Below are positions 1-9,234 of a DNA stretch of 64,000 bases, piece after piece. The notes beneath the pieces were generated by a model. The model searched no databases, was not told where the DNA came from, and worked only from the letters and a program-made list of their open reading frames with translations. The stretch covers positions 41,233 to 105,232 of the forward strand of contig CAVINS010000001.1 in NCBI GenBank assembly GCA_963643925.1, in the 5' to 3' direction. The first letter of the stretch is position 1. Each line of letters starts with the position of its first letter. The translations under genes were made by a program, and so were the position numbers. This stretch comes from Phocaeicola_A sp963643925. GTDB taxonomy: Bacteria; Bacteroidota; Bacteroidia; Bacteroidales; Bacteroidaceae.

Positions 1-53
1 ATGAGCAGCAGTGCCACCACGGCCAATGTTAGTCTGATTTTACGTAACGTCAT
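1..53 (-). CDS. Partial gene: N-terminal signal peptide of a secreted protein
   Basis: An ATG at 53-51 on the minus strand opens a frame that runs off the left edge and reads MTLRKIRLTLAVVALLL. That is a positively charged start followed by a long hydrophobic stretch, as in a signal peptide or membrane anchor. A promoter-like TACCTTTG lies at 102-109, about 50 nt upstream. Only 17 codons are visible, so the function cannot be told. Confidence 0.55.
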   Translation of the reverse strand, partial: MTLRKIRLTLAVVALLL

Positions 54-215
54 AAATAATAGGTTTGTCAGTATAATTAAGTATTGTAAGTTAGTCGAAA
101 GCAAAGGTACAACAATTTACGGAATCTCCCCTGTATCCCGTTTACTGAATTTATTACCCCGATTACCGCCCCGGAGTCCTCATGGCTGTGTGGTGACCGC
201 CATCAAGAGACATCT
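54..215. other. Intergenic region, no gene
   Basis: Between the left-edge gene and the 3' end of the methyltransferase I see only the promoter element at 102-109. A plus-strand reading frame spans positions 1-279 but has no family features and overlaps the methyltransferase in antisense. Confidence 0.6.
102..109 (-). promoter_or_regulatory. Bacteroidota -7 promoter element
   Basis: TACCTTTG on the minus strand fits the Bacteroidota -7 consensus TAnnTTTG and lies about 50 nt before the ATG of the left-edge gene. No clear -33 TTG is seen at normal spacing. Confidence 0.4.
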
Positions 216-1682
216 TTACACCTTGCGGCATTGGATGAGGGCCTTCTCGCCCGAGGCGAGTGTGGTGGCGAAGAGGTAGGTGTCGCCTCCGTCCGCTAGA
301 TGGAGCTTCTTGCGCAGGTCGTTCACCGAGGCGGGGAAGTTGCGGATGGTCACATTGGCCTGTCTCAATGTCGACAAGGCTTTCAGCTCTTTCTTGCTGA
401 AGCCCCAGGTCTGTTCTATGGTGAAGCAACGACCGGGAAAATCGGGTAGGAGGGTGTCGCCGGTGTAGAGATGACTGTTGGGGTGCAGCTTCTGCAGCCC
501 GTAGCGCAAGCCTGCGCTGTGGTAAGCCCCGGCCTTCAACAACGAGGCATTCGGCTCATAGAGGTAATGGCCCACCGTGTCGGCATAAGTGGTAGTGACG
601 GAAGACTCCTCGCGGGGCTTGAAACTGAACGATGAACAATAGACTTCTGCCCCGTTCGGTAATATAAATAATGGTACTATGCCGTGGCTGCTCGTCGAAT
701 CGTCCTTCGAACAGGCGTCTGCTCCCGTATCAATGGCCTTTCCCACGGATACTGAGGGATGTCCTTGCCGGGGAGTAAGATTGACGCAGTGTATCTGTGG
801 CTCATCGGTTGAGGCTTTGCCTGAGGAGAGGCGGAGCAACAGCTCCTTGCACTCATTCTGCACCGATATGACGTAGACATCTGTGATGGCGGTGAGGCTG
901 CGTAGAGCTTGGGTAATGTCCAGCATCGGGGAGAGTTTGATGAGTATGGTCTCACCTTTCTGCAACAACAGGGACTCCAGTTGGCAGATGTCTGGTTCGC
1001 AGTCGGCAATGGCTACAGTCTTCCGTCCATGCACATCCCTACGGGCAGGGTCGACGAAGAGGCAGTCCACCTTCTCCATTTGTTGCAGATACTCCGCGCA
1101 GTCGGCGTTCACTACCTCGATGGTGGTGGCTCCCAGTACATCCTTCTTCTCCATTCGCTGTAGATACTTCGTACAGTCAGGATTCACCACCTCGTTGGCT
1201 TTCTTTTCGGTTTCCTCCGTCGCCAATTCTTTTGGATAGCAAACGGTCTTACCGGAGAGTTCTATCTCTCCCTCTGAGGTGATGCGGTTCAGCAATAAGG
1301 GGAAGTTATGACGTGCAATGTCGCAGAGCAGGGATTGCCGTTCCACATATGTGGCCTTGCGGAACCGGGTAGAGAGGAAGAAACAGTCTACCCCGAAGCC
1401 GGCGGTAAGGTCGGTGAAACTCTCGCCGCTGACGAGGGTGGCTTTGTAGCGTGCGGTAATCTCCGATGAGCATTGCTCCAGCGGCAAGTGTGGCGCATAG
1501 AGGATACCGTCCGTCATGCCCCATGTGGGCAGTTTATGGCGTGCCGTCTGTCGCCCCGCTATCTGTGTGAGGGCAAGAGGCAGGTCCACACCCTTCTTCC
1601 GCTTTGCCTTCAGGGCCAGCGCCCGTACGTCCGCCTTTGCGTTACGCTCGATGAAATCGATAGTTTCTGCCGACAGTTCCAT
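216..1682 (-). CDS. Class I SAM-dependent methyltransferase with THUMP-like C-terminal domain
   Basis: Predicted SAM-dependent methyltransferase of the type common in Bacteroidales, probably acting on RNA (inference). The SAM-binding core is seen as FTDLTAGFGVD with a following YVERQ acidic-strand motif, then a motif IV-like VDCLFVDPARRD. The C-terminal part resembles THUMP-like domains (GDTLLPDFPGRCF, then RNFPASVNDLRKKL). The start was placed at 1682 (MELSAETIDF) and not at 1733, because a TACCTTTG promoter element lies between the two at 1712-1719 and the longer form would overlap the upstream stop codon region. Oddity: a 25-residue segment just before motif IV is tandemly duplicated (see the repeat at 1044-1193). 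The substrate is unknown. Confidence 0.85.
   Translation of the reverse strand: MELSAETIDFIERNAKADVRALALKAKRKKGVDLPLALTQIAGRQTARHKLPTWGMTDGILYAPHLPLEQCSSEITARYKATLVSGESFTDLTAGFGVDCFFLSTRFRKATYVERQSLLCDIARHNFPLLLNRITSEGEIELSGKTVCYPKELATEETEKKANEVVNPDCTKYLQRMEKKDVLGATTIEVVNADCAEYLQQMEKVDCLFVDPARRDVHGRKTVAIADCEPDICQLESLLLQKGETILIKLSPMLDITQALRSLTAITDVYVISVQNECKELLLRLSSGKASTDEPQIHCVNLTPRQGHPSVSVGKAIDTGADACSKDDSTSSHGIVPLFILPNGAEVYCSSFSFKPREESSVTTTYADTVGHYLYEPNASLLKAGAYHSAGLRYGLQKLHPNSHLYTGDTLLPDFPGRCFTIEQTWGFSKKELKALSTLRQANVTIRNFPASVNDLRKKLHLADGGDTYLFATTLASGEKALIQCRKV
1044..1193 (-). repeat. 75-bp in-frame tandem duplication inside the methyltransferase
   Basis: Two adjacent 75-bp copies encode EVVNPDCTKYLQRMEK followed nine residues later by EVVNADCAEYLQQMEK. 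The copies are diverged, so this is an old in-frame duplication and not an assembly stutter. It sits just before the VDPARRD motif. Confidence 0.85.
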
Positions 1683-1711
1683 ATTCCTTGTCAATATGTT
1701 GTTTCGGAGAA

Positions 1712-1719
1712 CAAAGGTA
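1712..1719 (-). promoter_or_regulatory. -7 promoter element for the methyltransferase
   Basis: TACCTTTG on the minus strand, 30 nt before the chosen ATG at 1682 and immediately after the ccsBA stop codon. It argues for separate transcription of the methyltransferase and for the shorter start. Confidence 0.5.
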
Positions 1720-1725
1720 ATGCTT

Positions 1726-4197
1726 TTACGCATAACTGTGCATACCGCCGAGGAGGAAGTTCACGCCGAAGTAGGTGACGAGTACACTCAGGAAGGCGAT
1801 TACGGTGAACAGGTGGAAGAACAGAGGACGACGGAACCAGCTCAGCGAGGCGGTATGGAGTGCCGAGGCATAGATGAGCAGTGTGATGAGGGCCCACACC
1901 TCCTTGGGGTCCCAGCCCCAATAGCGGCCCCACGACACGTTGGCCCACACGGCACCGATGAAGATGCCCGTGGCCAAGCAGAAGACAGCCGGATAGAGCA
2001 GTATGCGGCTCAGTACCTGCAGACGTTCTATCTCCTCGCGGTGTGCGCCCTTGGAACCGTAAAGCACCAGGGCAGTCACGCCATTGAACATCATGAAGGC
2101 CAGCAGGGCGTAGGCCACCATGATGACCATCACGTGGAAACTGAGTAGCGGCGACGAGAGTACAGGCATGAGTTGTGTAATCGGTGGATTGGCTTCGCCA
2201 AAACGTGCCACCATCAGTGCCAGGCCACAGAGCAGGAAACCAAATGCCATGGCTGTCCGGAACCGCCTGTACAGCACGTACGACAACAGCAACGCACATA
2301 CCGCCATGCACTGCATCGTTTCGTAGCCGTCGGACATCGGCAGGTGATGACTGACATAGCCGCGCAGACAGAGCAATAGCAACAGGAATGCGCAGATGAT
2401 GCCTCCGAGGAATTGCAATGTCAGGGAGATGATGGTTCCCTGGAGATTATCCCCCTTTTCATCGCTCCGTATGGATGTAGAGGTAGACTTTCCACCCCTG
2501 TCTTTTGAACCGGCTATCATCCTCCGGAGGTAGTAGACGAAGCTGACGATGCCCAGCAGAAGGCAGACGATGGCGATGGGCAGGTTTTGGTTGAGGCGGT
2601 TATAGAGCAGTTCGGCTTGGATGTGGCTCTCCGAAGGGAGCTGATTGCCTCCTTCCGTCTGTTGGAACTTGCGCAGTTTCCTTATCACCTCCAGTGTGCG
2701 GTCGGTGTTGTCCATGGCTATCTGCTCCCCGAGGTAACTCATACTTTTGTGGATGAAAAGGGCCTTTTCTGCTTCCATCGTTACAGGTAGTTGGTCGGCG
2801 GTGGAGTACCACCGTAGTGCCTGCGCACTGTCAGCCGGGCCGGGGAAGAGCTTCAGTAGACTGCCTGTGCAGACCATGCTCACGAGGTTGAACTTTTCGT
2901 TGGCCTCCTCCAGTGCCCGTTTGTCCTTCGGGTTGTCCGTGGTGCGCAGTGCCTGCTCCAGCTTATAGCCGTTGAGGTCTACAAAGTCGCGCAGGGAGGC
3001 GTAGCTGCCTTGCAGGCCCAGCAACGTACGCACCCGTTTGTTCTTGATGCGGATGATGGGTTCCTCCTTCCATTGGTCGTAGTAGAATACCCACCCGCTC
3101 AGTACCTGCTCTGCCGTCAGTCCGCGGTACGAACGCTTGCCGCAGAGTTTCATGGCGAAGTCCTGCGCCAATGTCTGCAGTGGGCAGACCCGCTCGTTGT
3201 AGTAGACGTAGAGACGTCCCCATTCCGTTGCCGTCTCTTTGGGGAGGGTTTTGGGGTGACTCGTCTTTCCTACCTTTATCCCATCCTCTATGGGATAACC
3301 GTCTGCACCTTCTTTAGTTTTATTCCCACTTGTTCCCATATAGGCCAGTAGGCCTCCCGTAGCTTCCGTCAGGTTTTCCATGGACTCCGAAGTGAGAGAT
3401 GGGACGCTAATGGCGACAGCATGCCTTCTCATTTCCACAGCATGCCTTGTCGTTGCCGTAGCAAGGCTTGTTGTCAGCAGCAGAAGCAATGTGGCGAGTG
3501 AACCTTTACGCAGCAGCGGGTGACGGAGCAGTTGTCGGAACTGACTGCCTCGTTGGAAGAAGAAGGCCAGCATGCTGAGTAGCAGCAAGGCGTAGCCGGT
3601 GTAGGAGAGGAAGATGCCGTAGGGGTCGTGTGCCACGGAGAGTGTAGTGCCACGACCGTCGCTGTCGTAGCTCGACTGGTAGAAGCGATAGTGGCGGTAA
3701 CTGCAGATGTGGTTCATGGCGACCCGCTCCTCATGCCTCTCTCCGCCGTCGCTGATGATGAGTTCGCTCAAAAAGTCCATAGGTGCTTGCGTGCCTGGGT
3801 AGTAGTCGAGATGAAATGCTTTCAGTGTCAGACCGAAGGGTAGGGCGTGCGTTGCTCCGTCGCCATCGGTAAAGGTGCTGACCGCTTCCTCACCTTGACG
3901 CAGGTGGATGCTGCCGTGCTGCCCCGTGCAGTAGGTGGTGAGTCCGCCTAGCAGGATGACTCCAAAAGAGAGGTGCAAGGCGAAGGTGACGGCTTGCCGT
4001 TGTACCCCTCGCCGTAGCAGATAGCAGAGGCTACACAGGGCGGCGATGCCCCACAGCACTACGAACAGAGGTGAACTGTAGACATGGTGCGTCACGAAGT
4101 CCGTGCCGTAGCATTTCTCCACCACCGTGGCACCTATCAGTATCGCCACCAGCAAGGCGGTCAGTCCAAAAGAGAGCGTTTTCATCATTGTTTTCAT
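1726..4197 (-). CDS. ccsBA: Fused ResB-CcsA cytochrome c maturation protein (System II haem lyase)
   Basis: Integral membrane protein that exports haem and attaches it covalently to CXXCH motifs of periplasmic c-type cytochromes. The N-terminal third is ResB-like, with hydrophobic helices in the first about 250 residues and then a large soluble periplasmic segment. The last about 300 residues are CcsA-like, with many helices, a histidine-bearing helix (SFHVMVIMVAYALL) and the tryptophan-rich haem-binding signature WGRYWGWDPKEVWALI near residues 750-765. A single-chain ResB-CcsA fusion is common in Bacteroidota and Epsilonproteobacteria. The upstream gene on the same strand encodes a two-haem protein that would need exactly this activity, but a terminator hairpin separates the two genes. 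823 residues fits a fusion. Confidence 0.92.
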   Translation of the reverse strand: MKTMMKTLSFGLTALLVAILIGATVVEKCYGTDFVTHHVYSSPLFVVLWGIAALCSLCYLLRRGVQRQAVTFALHLSFGVILLGGLTTYCTGQHGSIHLRQGEEAVSTFTDGDGATHALPFGLTLKAFHLDYYPGTQAPMDFLSELIISDGGERHEERVAMNHICSYRHYRFYQSSYDSDGRGTTLSVAHDPYGIFLSYTGYALLLLSMLAFFFQRGSQFRQLLRHPLLRKGSLATLLLLLTTSLATATTRHAVEMRRHAVAISVPSLTSESMENLTEATGGLLAYMGTSGNKTKEGADGYPIEDGIKVGKTSHPKTLPKETATEWGRLYVYYNERVCPLQTLAQDFAMKLCGKRSYRGLTAEQVLSGWVFYYDQWKEEPIIRIKNKRVRTLLGLQGSYASLRDFVDLNGYKLEQALRTTDNPKDKRALEEANEKFNLVSMVCTGSLLKLFPGPADSAQALRWYSTADQLPVTMEAEKALFIHKSMSYLGEQIAMDNTDRTLEVIRKLRKFQQTEGGNQLPSESHIQAELLYNRLNQNLPIAIVCLLLGIVSFVYYLRRMIAGSKDRGGKSTSTSIRSDEKGDNLQGTIISLTLQFLGGIICAFLLLLLCLRGYVSHHLPMSDGYETMQCMAVCALLLSYVLYRRFRTAMAFGFLLCGLALMVARFGEANPPITQLMPVLSSPLLSFHVMVIMVAYALLAFMMFNGVTALVLYGSKGAHREEIERLQVLSRILLYPAVFCLATGIFIGAVWANVSWGRYWGWDPKEVWALITLLIYASALHTASLSWFRRPLFFHLFTVIAFLSVLVTYFGVNFLLGGMHSYA

Positions 4198-4335
4198 TGT
4201 TACGTTAGCGTCCCCGTGCGAAGAGCGGGGAAGTGAATAGTGTCGATATATCCTGCAGTATAGTGTTCGGTGTATGTCACCAGGAGTCTGACCTGGGAAG
4301 ACTCCTTATACCTATATATATAATAAGGTATAGAA

Positions 4336-4389
4336 GAAAAGAGGTTGGGGACGAGTTCCTCCTTTCGGACGGACACGTTTCCCAACCTC
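4336..4389 (-). terminator. Rho-independent terminator after the di-haem gene
   Basis: The arms GAGGTTGGG and CCCAACCTC (4341-4349 and 4381-4389) form a stem about 20 nt after the di-haem stop codon. In the minus direction the stem is followed by TTTTCTTC. This splits the di-haem gene from ccsBA at least partly. Confidence 0.75.
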
Positions 4390-4408
4390 TCGCATGTATA
4401 GATAAGAT

Positions 4409-6076
4409 CTAGATGGCATCGAGGAATTTCACGATAGCGTCGCGCTCCTCCTTCTTCAGGTTGCGGAACTTCTCCACCGTGTAGCGAGCGTCGCTCTCGA
4501 CGTTGCCGTGCCACATGATGGCTTCCATCGTTGTGCGTGCTCGGCAGTCGTGCAGACGGTCGGCATAGGTGGCTCCCGTACATTTCTGATGCAGTCCGCG
4601 CCCCCACAGCGGGGTGGTGCGGCACCATCCGGTGCGGATGTCGTTCTCCATGCAGAGCTTATGCTGCACCATGTCGGTGTAGGGCCATATCTTCTGGTTG
4701 GGGAAGCGAGGTAGACGGTCATCGTCGTACTTGAAGAAGTTGGCAGGGTCGCGGATGATGTCGCTTCCGGTAGTCCATGTGGGCCGGTGGCAGTAGTCGC
4801 AGCCTATCTCCGAGAAGAGCTTCTTGCCCTGCTGCACCTCCGCGTCGTCGAGGTCGCGTGCGGCAGGTACGGCCATACCGCGGTGCCACACCATCAAGTC
4901 GATAAAGTCCTGGTCGCTCATCTCGGCATCCAGTGTCGTGGAGGTGAGGTAGTTCTTGATGTTCTCCTCCACATTGTCGGTGTGCCACTCGGGGTGTTTC
5001 TTCTCAGGGTCTATCTGAGCGATGTAAGCGGGGAATCCTGCCTGTACCTCTGGGTCTTTCGACGAGTAGGTGGCGTAGGTGCCTGCCGCGTCGAGGTAAT
5101 GGTAGCGGCGGTCGCTACGGGTCACATTGGTGATGTTCCAGATGGCGTTGGCTCCTGCAGCGTCCTGTAACGGTCCGCGGCTCAGTGCGTAGGTGTAGCG
5201 CAGCGGGTAGAGTGTGCCGTCGCCTTGCGTGATGTTGCTATACTGTTTCACCCACTCGCCGTCTTTGAAGATGGTGGGGTTCAGTCCGTGCTTCAGATAG
5301 CCGTCCTGTTCCTCCTTCGCATACTGGGCCTTCAGGTCGCTGTCCTCGATGGCGTCAATCAGTCCGGTTCCGTAGATGCCGATGGTGCTCTCGAGCAACA
5401 CCTTGTAGTTGGCGTCCGCTGCCGGTATCTCGTATCCTTGGTTCACCACGTAGAGGGCCTCCTTGGGCATTGTCACCTCTGGGTAGCGCAGTTGGTAGCT
5501 CTCGCCGTCGGGGAACTTGTTGCCCCACTCGTCAGTATACTCTTTCCACTCTACATGAATCTTTGATCCGTCCACCGGAGCCTTGAAGGGCTTGGTGGCG
5601 TGCATCTGGGGCATACCTGCCAACCAGGTGACGTATCCGTTTGTCGTGGGGTTGAACACTACCAGCAGGTATCCGTTGCCAATCTCGTTGGTCTCGAAGG
5701 CTCCTGTAGGGATGCTCTTTCCGTGGCCGTAGCCTGGGTGGCAGTGTTGGCACGATGAGCGTACGTAGGCCGGACCAAGTCCGCTGCGTGTGCCTTCGGT
5801 ATTGCTAGTGAACGGTTTCTCAAACAGTGCCCCGCCGTGCTTGAAGGATTGGTACATACCCGAAGTCTCTATCACCGGCGCCGGCTGTTCATAGGCTGAA
5901 GACGAGGCGTTGAACGAGGTGCCCAGTTTGCCGCCCGTGTACCAATCGTCGGCCAGTTCTTCACCTTTGTCGTTGCCACTGTCGCTCTTCCCGTTGTTGT
6001 CGTCGTCGCTACATCCCCCGAGGGTGAGCAGACTCATGGCTACTACGGGAATCCAAAGTTTGCTTTTCTTCATCAT
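4409..6076 (-). CDS. Di-haem (DUF1111-type) c-type cytochrome lipoprotein, thiol-oxidoreductase-like
   Basis: Predicted envelope lipoprotein: the signal peptide ends in LGGCSDDD with Cys22 as the lipidated residue. Two c-type haem sites are visible, CQHCH at residues 109-113 and CDYCH at about 426-430, the usual pair of the di-haem oxidoreductase (DUF1111) family, which is distantly MauG/peroxidase-like. The upstream same-strand genes are an imelysin-like lipoprotein and an outer-membrane barrel, and the downstream gene is the cytochrome c maturation fusion. Imelysin and DUF1111 genes are often neighbours in iron-responsive loci of other bacteria, so a role in iron or haem handling is likely, but its reaction is not established. 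Confidence 0.88.
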   Translation of the reverse strand: MMKKSKLWIPVVAMSLLTLGGCSDDDNNGKSDSGNDKGEELADDWYTGGKLGTSFNASSSAYEQPAPVIETSGMYQSFKHGGALFEKPFTSNTEGTRSGLGPAYVRSSCQHCHPGYGHGKSIPTGAFETNEIGNGYLLVVFNPTTNGYVTWLAGMPQMHATKPFKAPVDGSKIHVEWKEYTDEWGNKFPDGESYQLRYPEVTMPKEALYVVNQGYEIPAADANYKVLLESTIGIYGTGLIDAIEDSDLKAQYAKEEQDGYLKHGLNPTIFKDGEWVKQYSNITQGDGTLYPLRYTYALSRGPLQDAAGANAIWNITNVTRSDRRYHYLDAAGTYATYSSKDPEVQAGFPAYIAQIDPEKKHPEWHTDNVEENIKNYLTSTTLDAEMSDQDFIDLMVWHRGMAVPAARDLDDAEVQQGKKLFSEIGCDYCHRPTWTTGSDIIRDPANFFKYDDDRLPRFPNQKIWPYTDMVQHKLCMENDIRTGWCRTTPLWGRGLHQKCTGATYADRLHDCRARTTMEAIMWHGNVESDARYTVEKFRNLKKEERDAIVKFLDAI

Positions 6077-6256
6077 TGTTGTTTTTGTTTTAGTAGGTTT
6101 CTTCTTAATACCCTGTTACCACTCCTCCGGAGGACTCTCGCCCCCGGTGGAATGGTAAAAAGGAACAATAAACTTTGCCTGAATGATGTCCGATGCTCTC
6201 CTCCGGTTTGTCGCATCACCGGTCATCGGTCACCTTGTGGTCGAACGTAAGAATTA

Positions 6257-7390
6257 TCATTTGTTTACTAAGTCGATGGCCTCGTCCAGCGCATCCTTCA
6301 AGTCATTGCAGGCATCTATCGCTGTCTGGTTCTCGGCGAATGTCAGGTGGTTGCGGAAGGGTGCCGGCATCTCTGTCTCGATGCACTTGATGGCTTTGTC
6401 GATGGCGTTGCGCACCTTGGTGTCCATGGCGCTGTCAAGCCCCTTGATATAGACGCTCACGGAGTGCTTGCTGACGCTGCCGTCCAAGGTACCATAGTAG
6501 GCATTGCGCACGCTGCGGATGTTGTCGGCATAGTCTGCTATGGAGTTCCAGCTGTACCACGACTCCACGTCGAGCACGTTGCCCGAGCTGCAGGGGTCGG
6601 TAATCTTTGTGTTGCCCACCTCGTCGGCAATTTCACTCGCTCCGGTCAATATCTCCTCTAAGGCAGCCTTCTGGGTCTTGTACTTAGCGTTGCCTGCCAG
6701 TCCGGCATTCTCCAGCTGTTCGCCATAGTCCAGTGTCGGCTCCATCTCGGCATCGGCCAGTATCTGTTGCTTCTCGCTTGTCACGTCGTCCAGTCCGTCC
6801 CAAGCGGCCTCCAAACGTATGCAGTGGTTGCGCATGTTCTCGGCCACAGCCACGGCGTAGGTCAGCTCCAGGTCAGAGATGTCGCTTATCTGACGCTCAC
6901 CACCGTCGCGGAAGATGACGTACTCGATGGCATGGAATCCCTTCAGACCATAGCCCAGGTTGTCCACGTCCAGCTTGTAGTTGGGGTTCTTCATGTTGTC
7001 CAGCAAGATGTCCAGCTGCGACTTCTCCAATGGCCACGAGTCGATGCTTGGATCGATGTTGTAGTCCGCTGCCGCTCCGTAGAGGAATGCCTCGCTCAGC
7101 TCCCAGTAGACACGAGCCTCTTTCCACTTGTCGCACGCCTTTTTCACATAGGCTTGATTCTTGTTGGCCTCCAGCTCTTGGCAGACGTCGTAGAGCTCCA
7201 TCGTGGCATTGGCCAGCGAGCGGTAGGTGCTCACCACCACATCCTCCACGTAGGTCTCTATGATTTCTTTGTTCTCATTGTCGATGCTGTCATCTGCGTC
7301 GCTGTCATCATCGCTGCTGCATGAGCTCATCGTTGCGGTCGTAGCCATTGCAGCTGCCACCATCAGTGCATACTTAAAAATCTTTTTCAT
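6257..7390 (-). CDS. Imelysin-family iron-regulated lipoprotein
   Basis: Predicted surface or periplasmic lipoprotein (MSSCSSDDD, Cys24) of the imelysin/peptidase M75 superfamily. Most members are thought to bind iron or haem and not to be peptidases. The conserved GxHxxE motif is present as GFHAIE at residues 151-156. The upstream helical stretch with ARVYWELSEAFLYG and DSWPL is also typical. 377 residues is normal for the family. It lies 42 nt after the outer-membrane barrel gene and 180 nt before the di-haem gene, all on the minus strand, which suggests a common transcript from the promoter at 8895-8926. Confidence 0.88.
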   Translation of the reverse strand: MKKIFKYALMVAAAMATTATMSSCSSDDDSDADDSIDNENKEIIETYVEDVVVSTYRSLANATMELYDVCQELEANKNQAYVKKACDKWKEARVYWELSEAFLYGAAADYNIDPSIDSWPLEKSQLDILLDNMKNPNYKLDVDNLGYGLKGFHAIEYVIFRDGGERQISDISDLELTYAVAVAENMRNHCIRLEAAWDGLDDVTSEKQQILADAEMEPTLDYGEQLENAGLAGNAKYKTQKAALEEILTGASEIADEVGNTKITDPCSSGNVLDVESWYSWNSIADYADNIRSVRNAYYGTLDGSVSKHSVSVYIKGLDSAMDTKVRNAIDKAIKCIETEMPAPFRNHLTFAENQTAIDACNDLKDALDEAIDLVNK

Positions 7391-7432
7391 TGTCGTTTAT
7401 GCGTTAGTTATTTATTGTGTTTACCTATTGAC

Positions 7433-8857
7433 TTACATGTCGAAGAAGCCCGAGTAGGCCACTCCCACGCTCAGCGTGTTCTCGTTGTTATACTGGCTCT
7501 TGAAGATGCGGTGCGAATACTCCGCCTTGATGACGATGCCCTTCATCGGTACGAAGTTGATGCCTCCGGCTACACGTTGGCGACCCCAGCACTCATTGTC
7601 CACGATGCTGCCTTCGGTCTTGTACATGGAGTCGTAGTAGTCGTAGCGGCCGAAGATGTAGAATCTCTTATCTGTGCCGCGTGTCTTCTCCATCTGCGAG
7701 AAGATGTCGTATCCGGCCTCCACGCCCACGGCTATGGCATCCGAGCCGACGTTGGTCTTGGGCGATGGGGAGTCTTTGCGCGAGCTGATGTTCGCTTTCG
7801 ATATCTTCTCGGAGTCCGTGAGGTGTCCGTAGTCCACGTTGCCGCGTACCACCCAGTTGTGCGCATCGTAGTGGAAGTCGAAGGCACCCAGTGTCACGGT
7901 ACCGTTGATTCCCTTGTAGCTGTCGGGTTTCATGCTGTTCGATGCCGAGTTTCCTACGTAGCCGCTCAGTCCCAGACGCAGGCCGGGGATGGAGTAGTTG
8001 TCGATGCGGAAGGCACCGGCGTATGCGGTGGCTATCTTGAACTCGTAGGGACTGCCGGCGCCGCCCTTTATCCAATCCTTTGCACCGAAGCGGTCGGCAT
8101 CCAGTCCGGCCAGGAACTGTGCCTCGTAGTGCCATTTGCCCACGTTACCCCACAGGCTGATGCCAGTCTCGTGCCAGGTGCAGGGCATGATGGAACTCTC
8201 CCCTTCGGGGCGGTACACGGTGAAGAACTCCGTCGGCATGTGGTGCTGATTGGTCAGACCCACCGGCACGATAATCTGTCCCAACCGCAGGTTCAGGGCT
8301 GGGCTGAAGGACTTCTGTATCCAGAACTGCTCCAGGGCCACCTCGCCTCCGCGTTCTATCTCGCTCTCGTACTCGCCGGTTTCCTCTTCCTCCACCTCGA
8401 TGGCGGATTCCGTACCTCCGTGCTCAAACTCTATCTCGCTGCCCATGGTCCAACCTTTACCGAAGTCGTAACCTACGAAGAAGACCACGTGCGGCAGGTC
8501 GAACTGGCCGTAGCCTTTGTCGTCCTTATACTTCGCAGCGTCGGTATATCGCTTGTAGTTGTTGCTGTAGAACATGCGGCTCATCACGGCCTCGCCATAG
8601 CCGCCTAGTGTCAGGCGCGACTTCTTGCGCGGTGCTTTCTCGTGCTCGGGAATAGCCTCGCTGGTTGTGCTCCCCACTGCTGAGGCATTATCAACCATGT
8701 TGTTCACTGATTTGTCTGTTGCCGTCGCATCCGGTTCGGCGTTTTCATTCACGCTTCTCACTGTGGTTCCTATGCTCGTGTCACCTTCTTCAGCGTAAGC
8801 TGGCATGGCCAACAACGCTGTCAGACACCCTGAAACCATCCAAAGTTTTGCTCTCAT
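7433..8857 (-). CDS. Outer-membrane beta-barrel protein (porin-like)
   Basis: Signal peptide (cleavage near AYAEEG), then about 60 polar residues without predicted structure, then a barrel-like body starting at LTLGGYGEAV. It has alternating aromatic and glycine-rich strands and a C-terminal aromatic strand ending in YSGFFDM, as in outer-membrane barrels. It resembles phosphate-selective porin-type proteins of Bacteroidales, but the substrate cannot be read. An acidic cluster (EVEEEETGEYESEIE) probably forms an exposed loop. It is the first gene of the imelysin/di-haem set, so transport of an iron or haem compound is a reasonable guess. Confidence 0.8.
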   Translation of the reverse strand: MRAKLWMVSGCLTALLAMPAYAEEGDTSIGTTVRSVNENAEPDATATDKSVNNMVDNASAVGSTTSEAIPEHEKAPRKKSRLTLGGYGEAVMSRMFYSNNYKRYTDAAKYKDDKGYGQFDLPHVVFFVGYDFGKGWTMGSEIEFEHGGTESAIEVEEEETGEYESEIERGGEVALEQFWIQKSFSPALNLRLGQIIVPVGLTNQHHMPTEFFTVYRPEGESSIMPCTWHETGISLWGNVGKWHYEAQFLAGLDADRFGAKDWIKGGAGSPYEFKIATAYAGAFRIDNYSIPGLRLGLSGYVGNSASNSMKPDSYKGINGTVTLGAFDFHYDAHNWVVRGNVDYGHLTDSEKISKANISSRKDSPSPKTNVGSDAIAVGVEAGYDIFSQMEKTRGTDKRFYIFGRYDYYDSMYKTEGSIVDNECWGRQRVAGGINFVPMKGIVIKAEYSHRIFKSQYNNENTLSVGVAYSGFFDM

Positions 8858-8894
8858 TTTTGCACTCTTTATTTTTAGTTATTCTAAATTGCTG

Positions 8895-8926
8895 CAAAGG
8901 TAAGGCCTTCCTCGCTCTCGCTGCAA
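8895..8926 (-). promoter_or_regulatory. Promoter of the barrel-imelysin-dihaem transcript
   Basis: TTG (8924-8926), 21 nt, then TACCTTTG (8895-8902) on the minus strand, a good match to the Bacteroidota -33/-7 consensus. It lies about 40 nt before the barrel gene ATG at 8857. I see no obvious Fur-type palindrome. Confidence 0.65.
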
Positions 8927-9138
8927 TACCCCATTATCGGTATATTGCTGCTAAACAACATTGTTCTTCAGGACGTTTAGTCGACACTACCGACCTTACT
9001 TCCAGCCTTTCCATATCCTGTTAAATAGTTGAAAAATAACGAAATACATTTACATTCCAGGATGCTCTTCAGCCATACCTAATAGTGGGTATCGCCCGAT
9101 GTCGGCTGAGACTTTATGCAGTGAGGGTTGCAGGGGTG

Positions 9139-9169
9139 TTGTGGTTTTGTAAGAAAAGGATTATCTTTG
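9139..9169 (+). promoter_or_regulatory. Promoter-like sequence without an intact gene behind it
   Basis: TTG (9139-9141), 20 nt, TATCTTTG (9162-9169). The next ATG at 9174 opens a 33-codon frame whose start (MKTTLLAVCMAAVSLL) looks like a signal peptide but then runs into the 22-bp repeats and stops. It may be a decayed gene start or the promoter of a long leader for the esterase at 9424. Confidence 0.4.
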
Positions 9170-9234
9170 TGGTATGAAAACAACCTTATTGGCAGTATGT
9201 ATGGCGGCCGTGTCACTCTTGAGGTGGTTTTATC

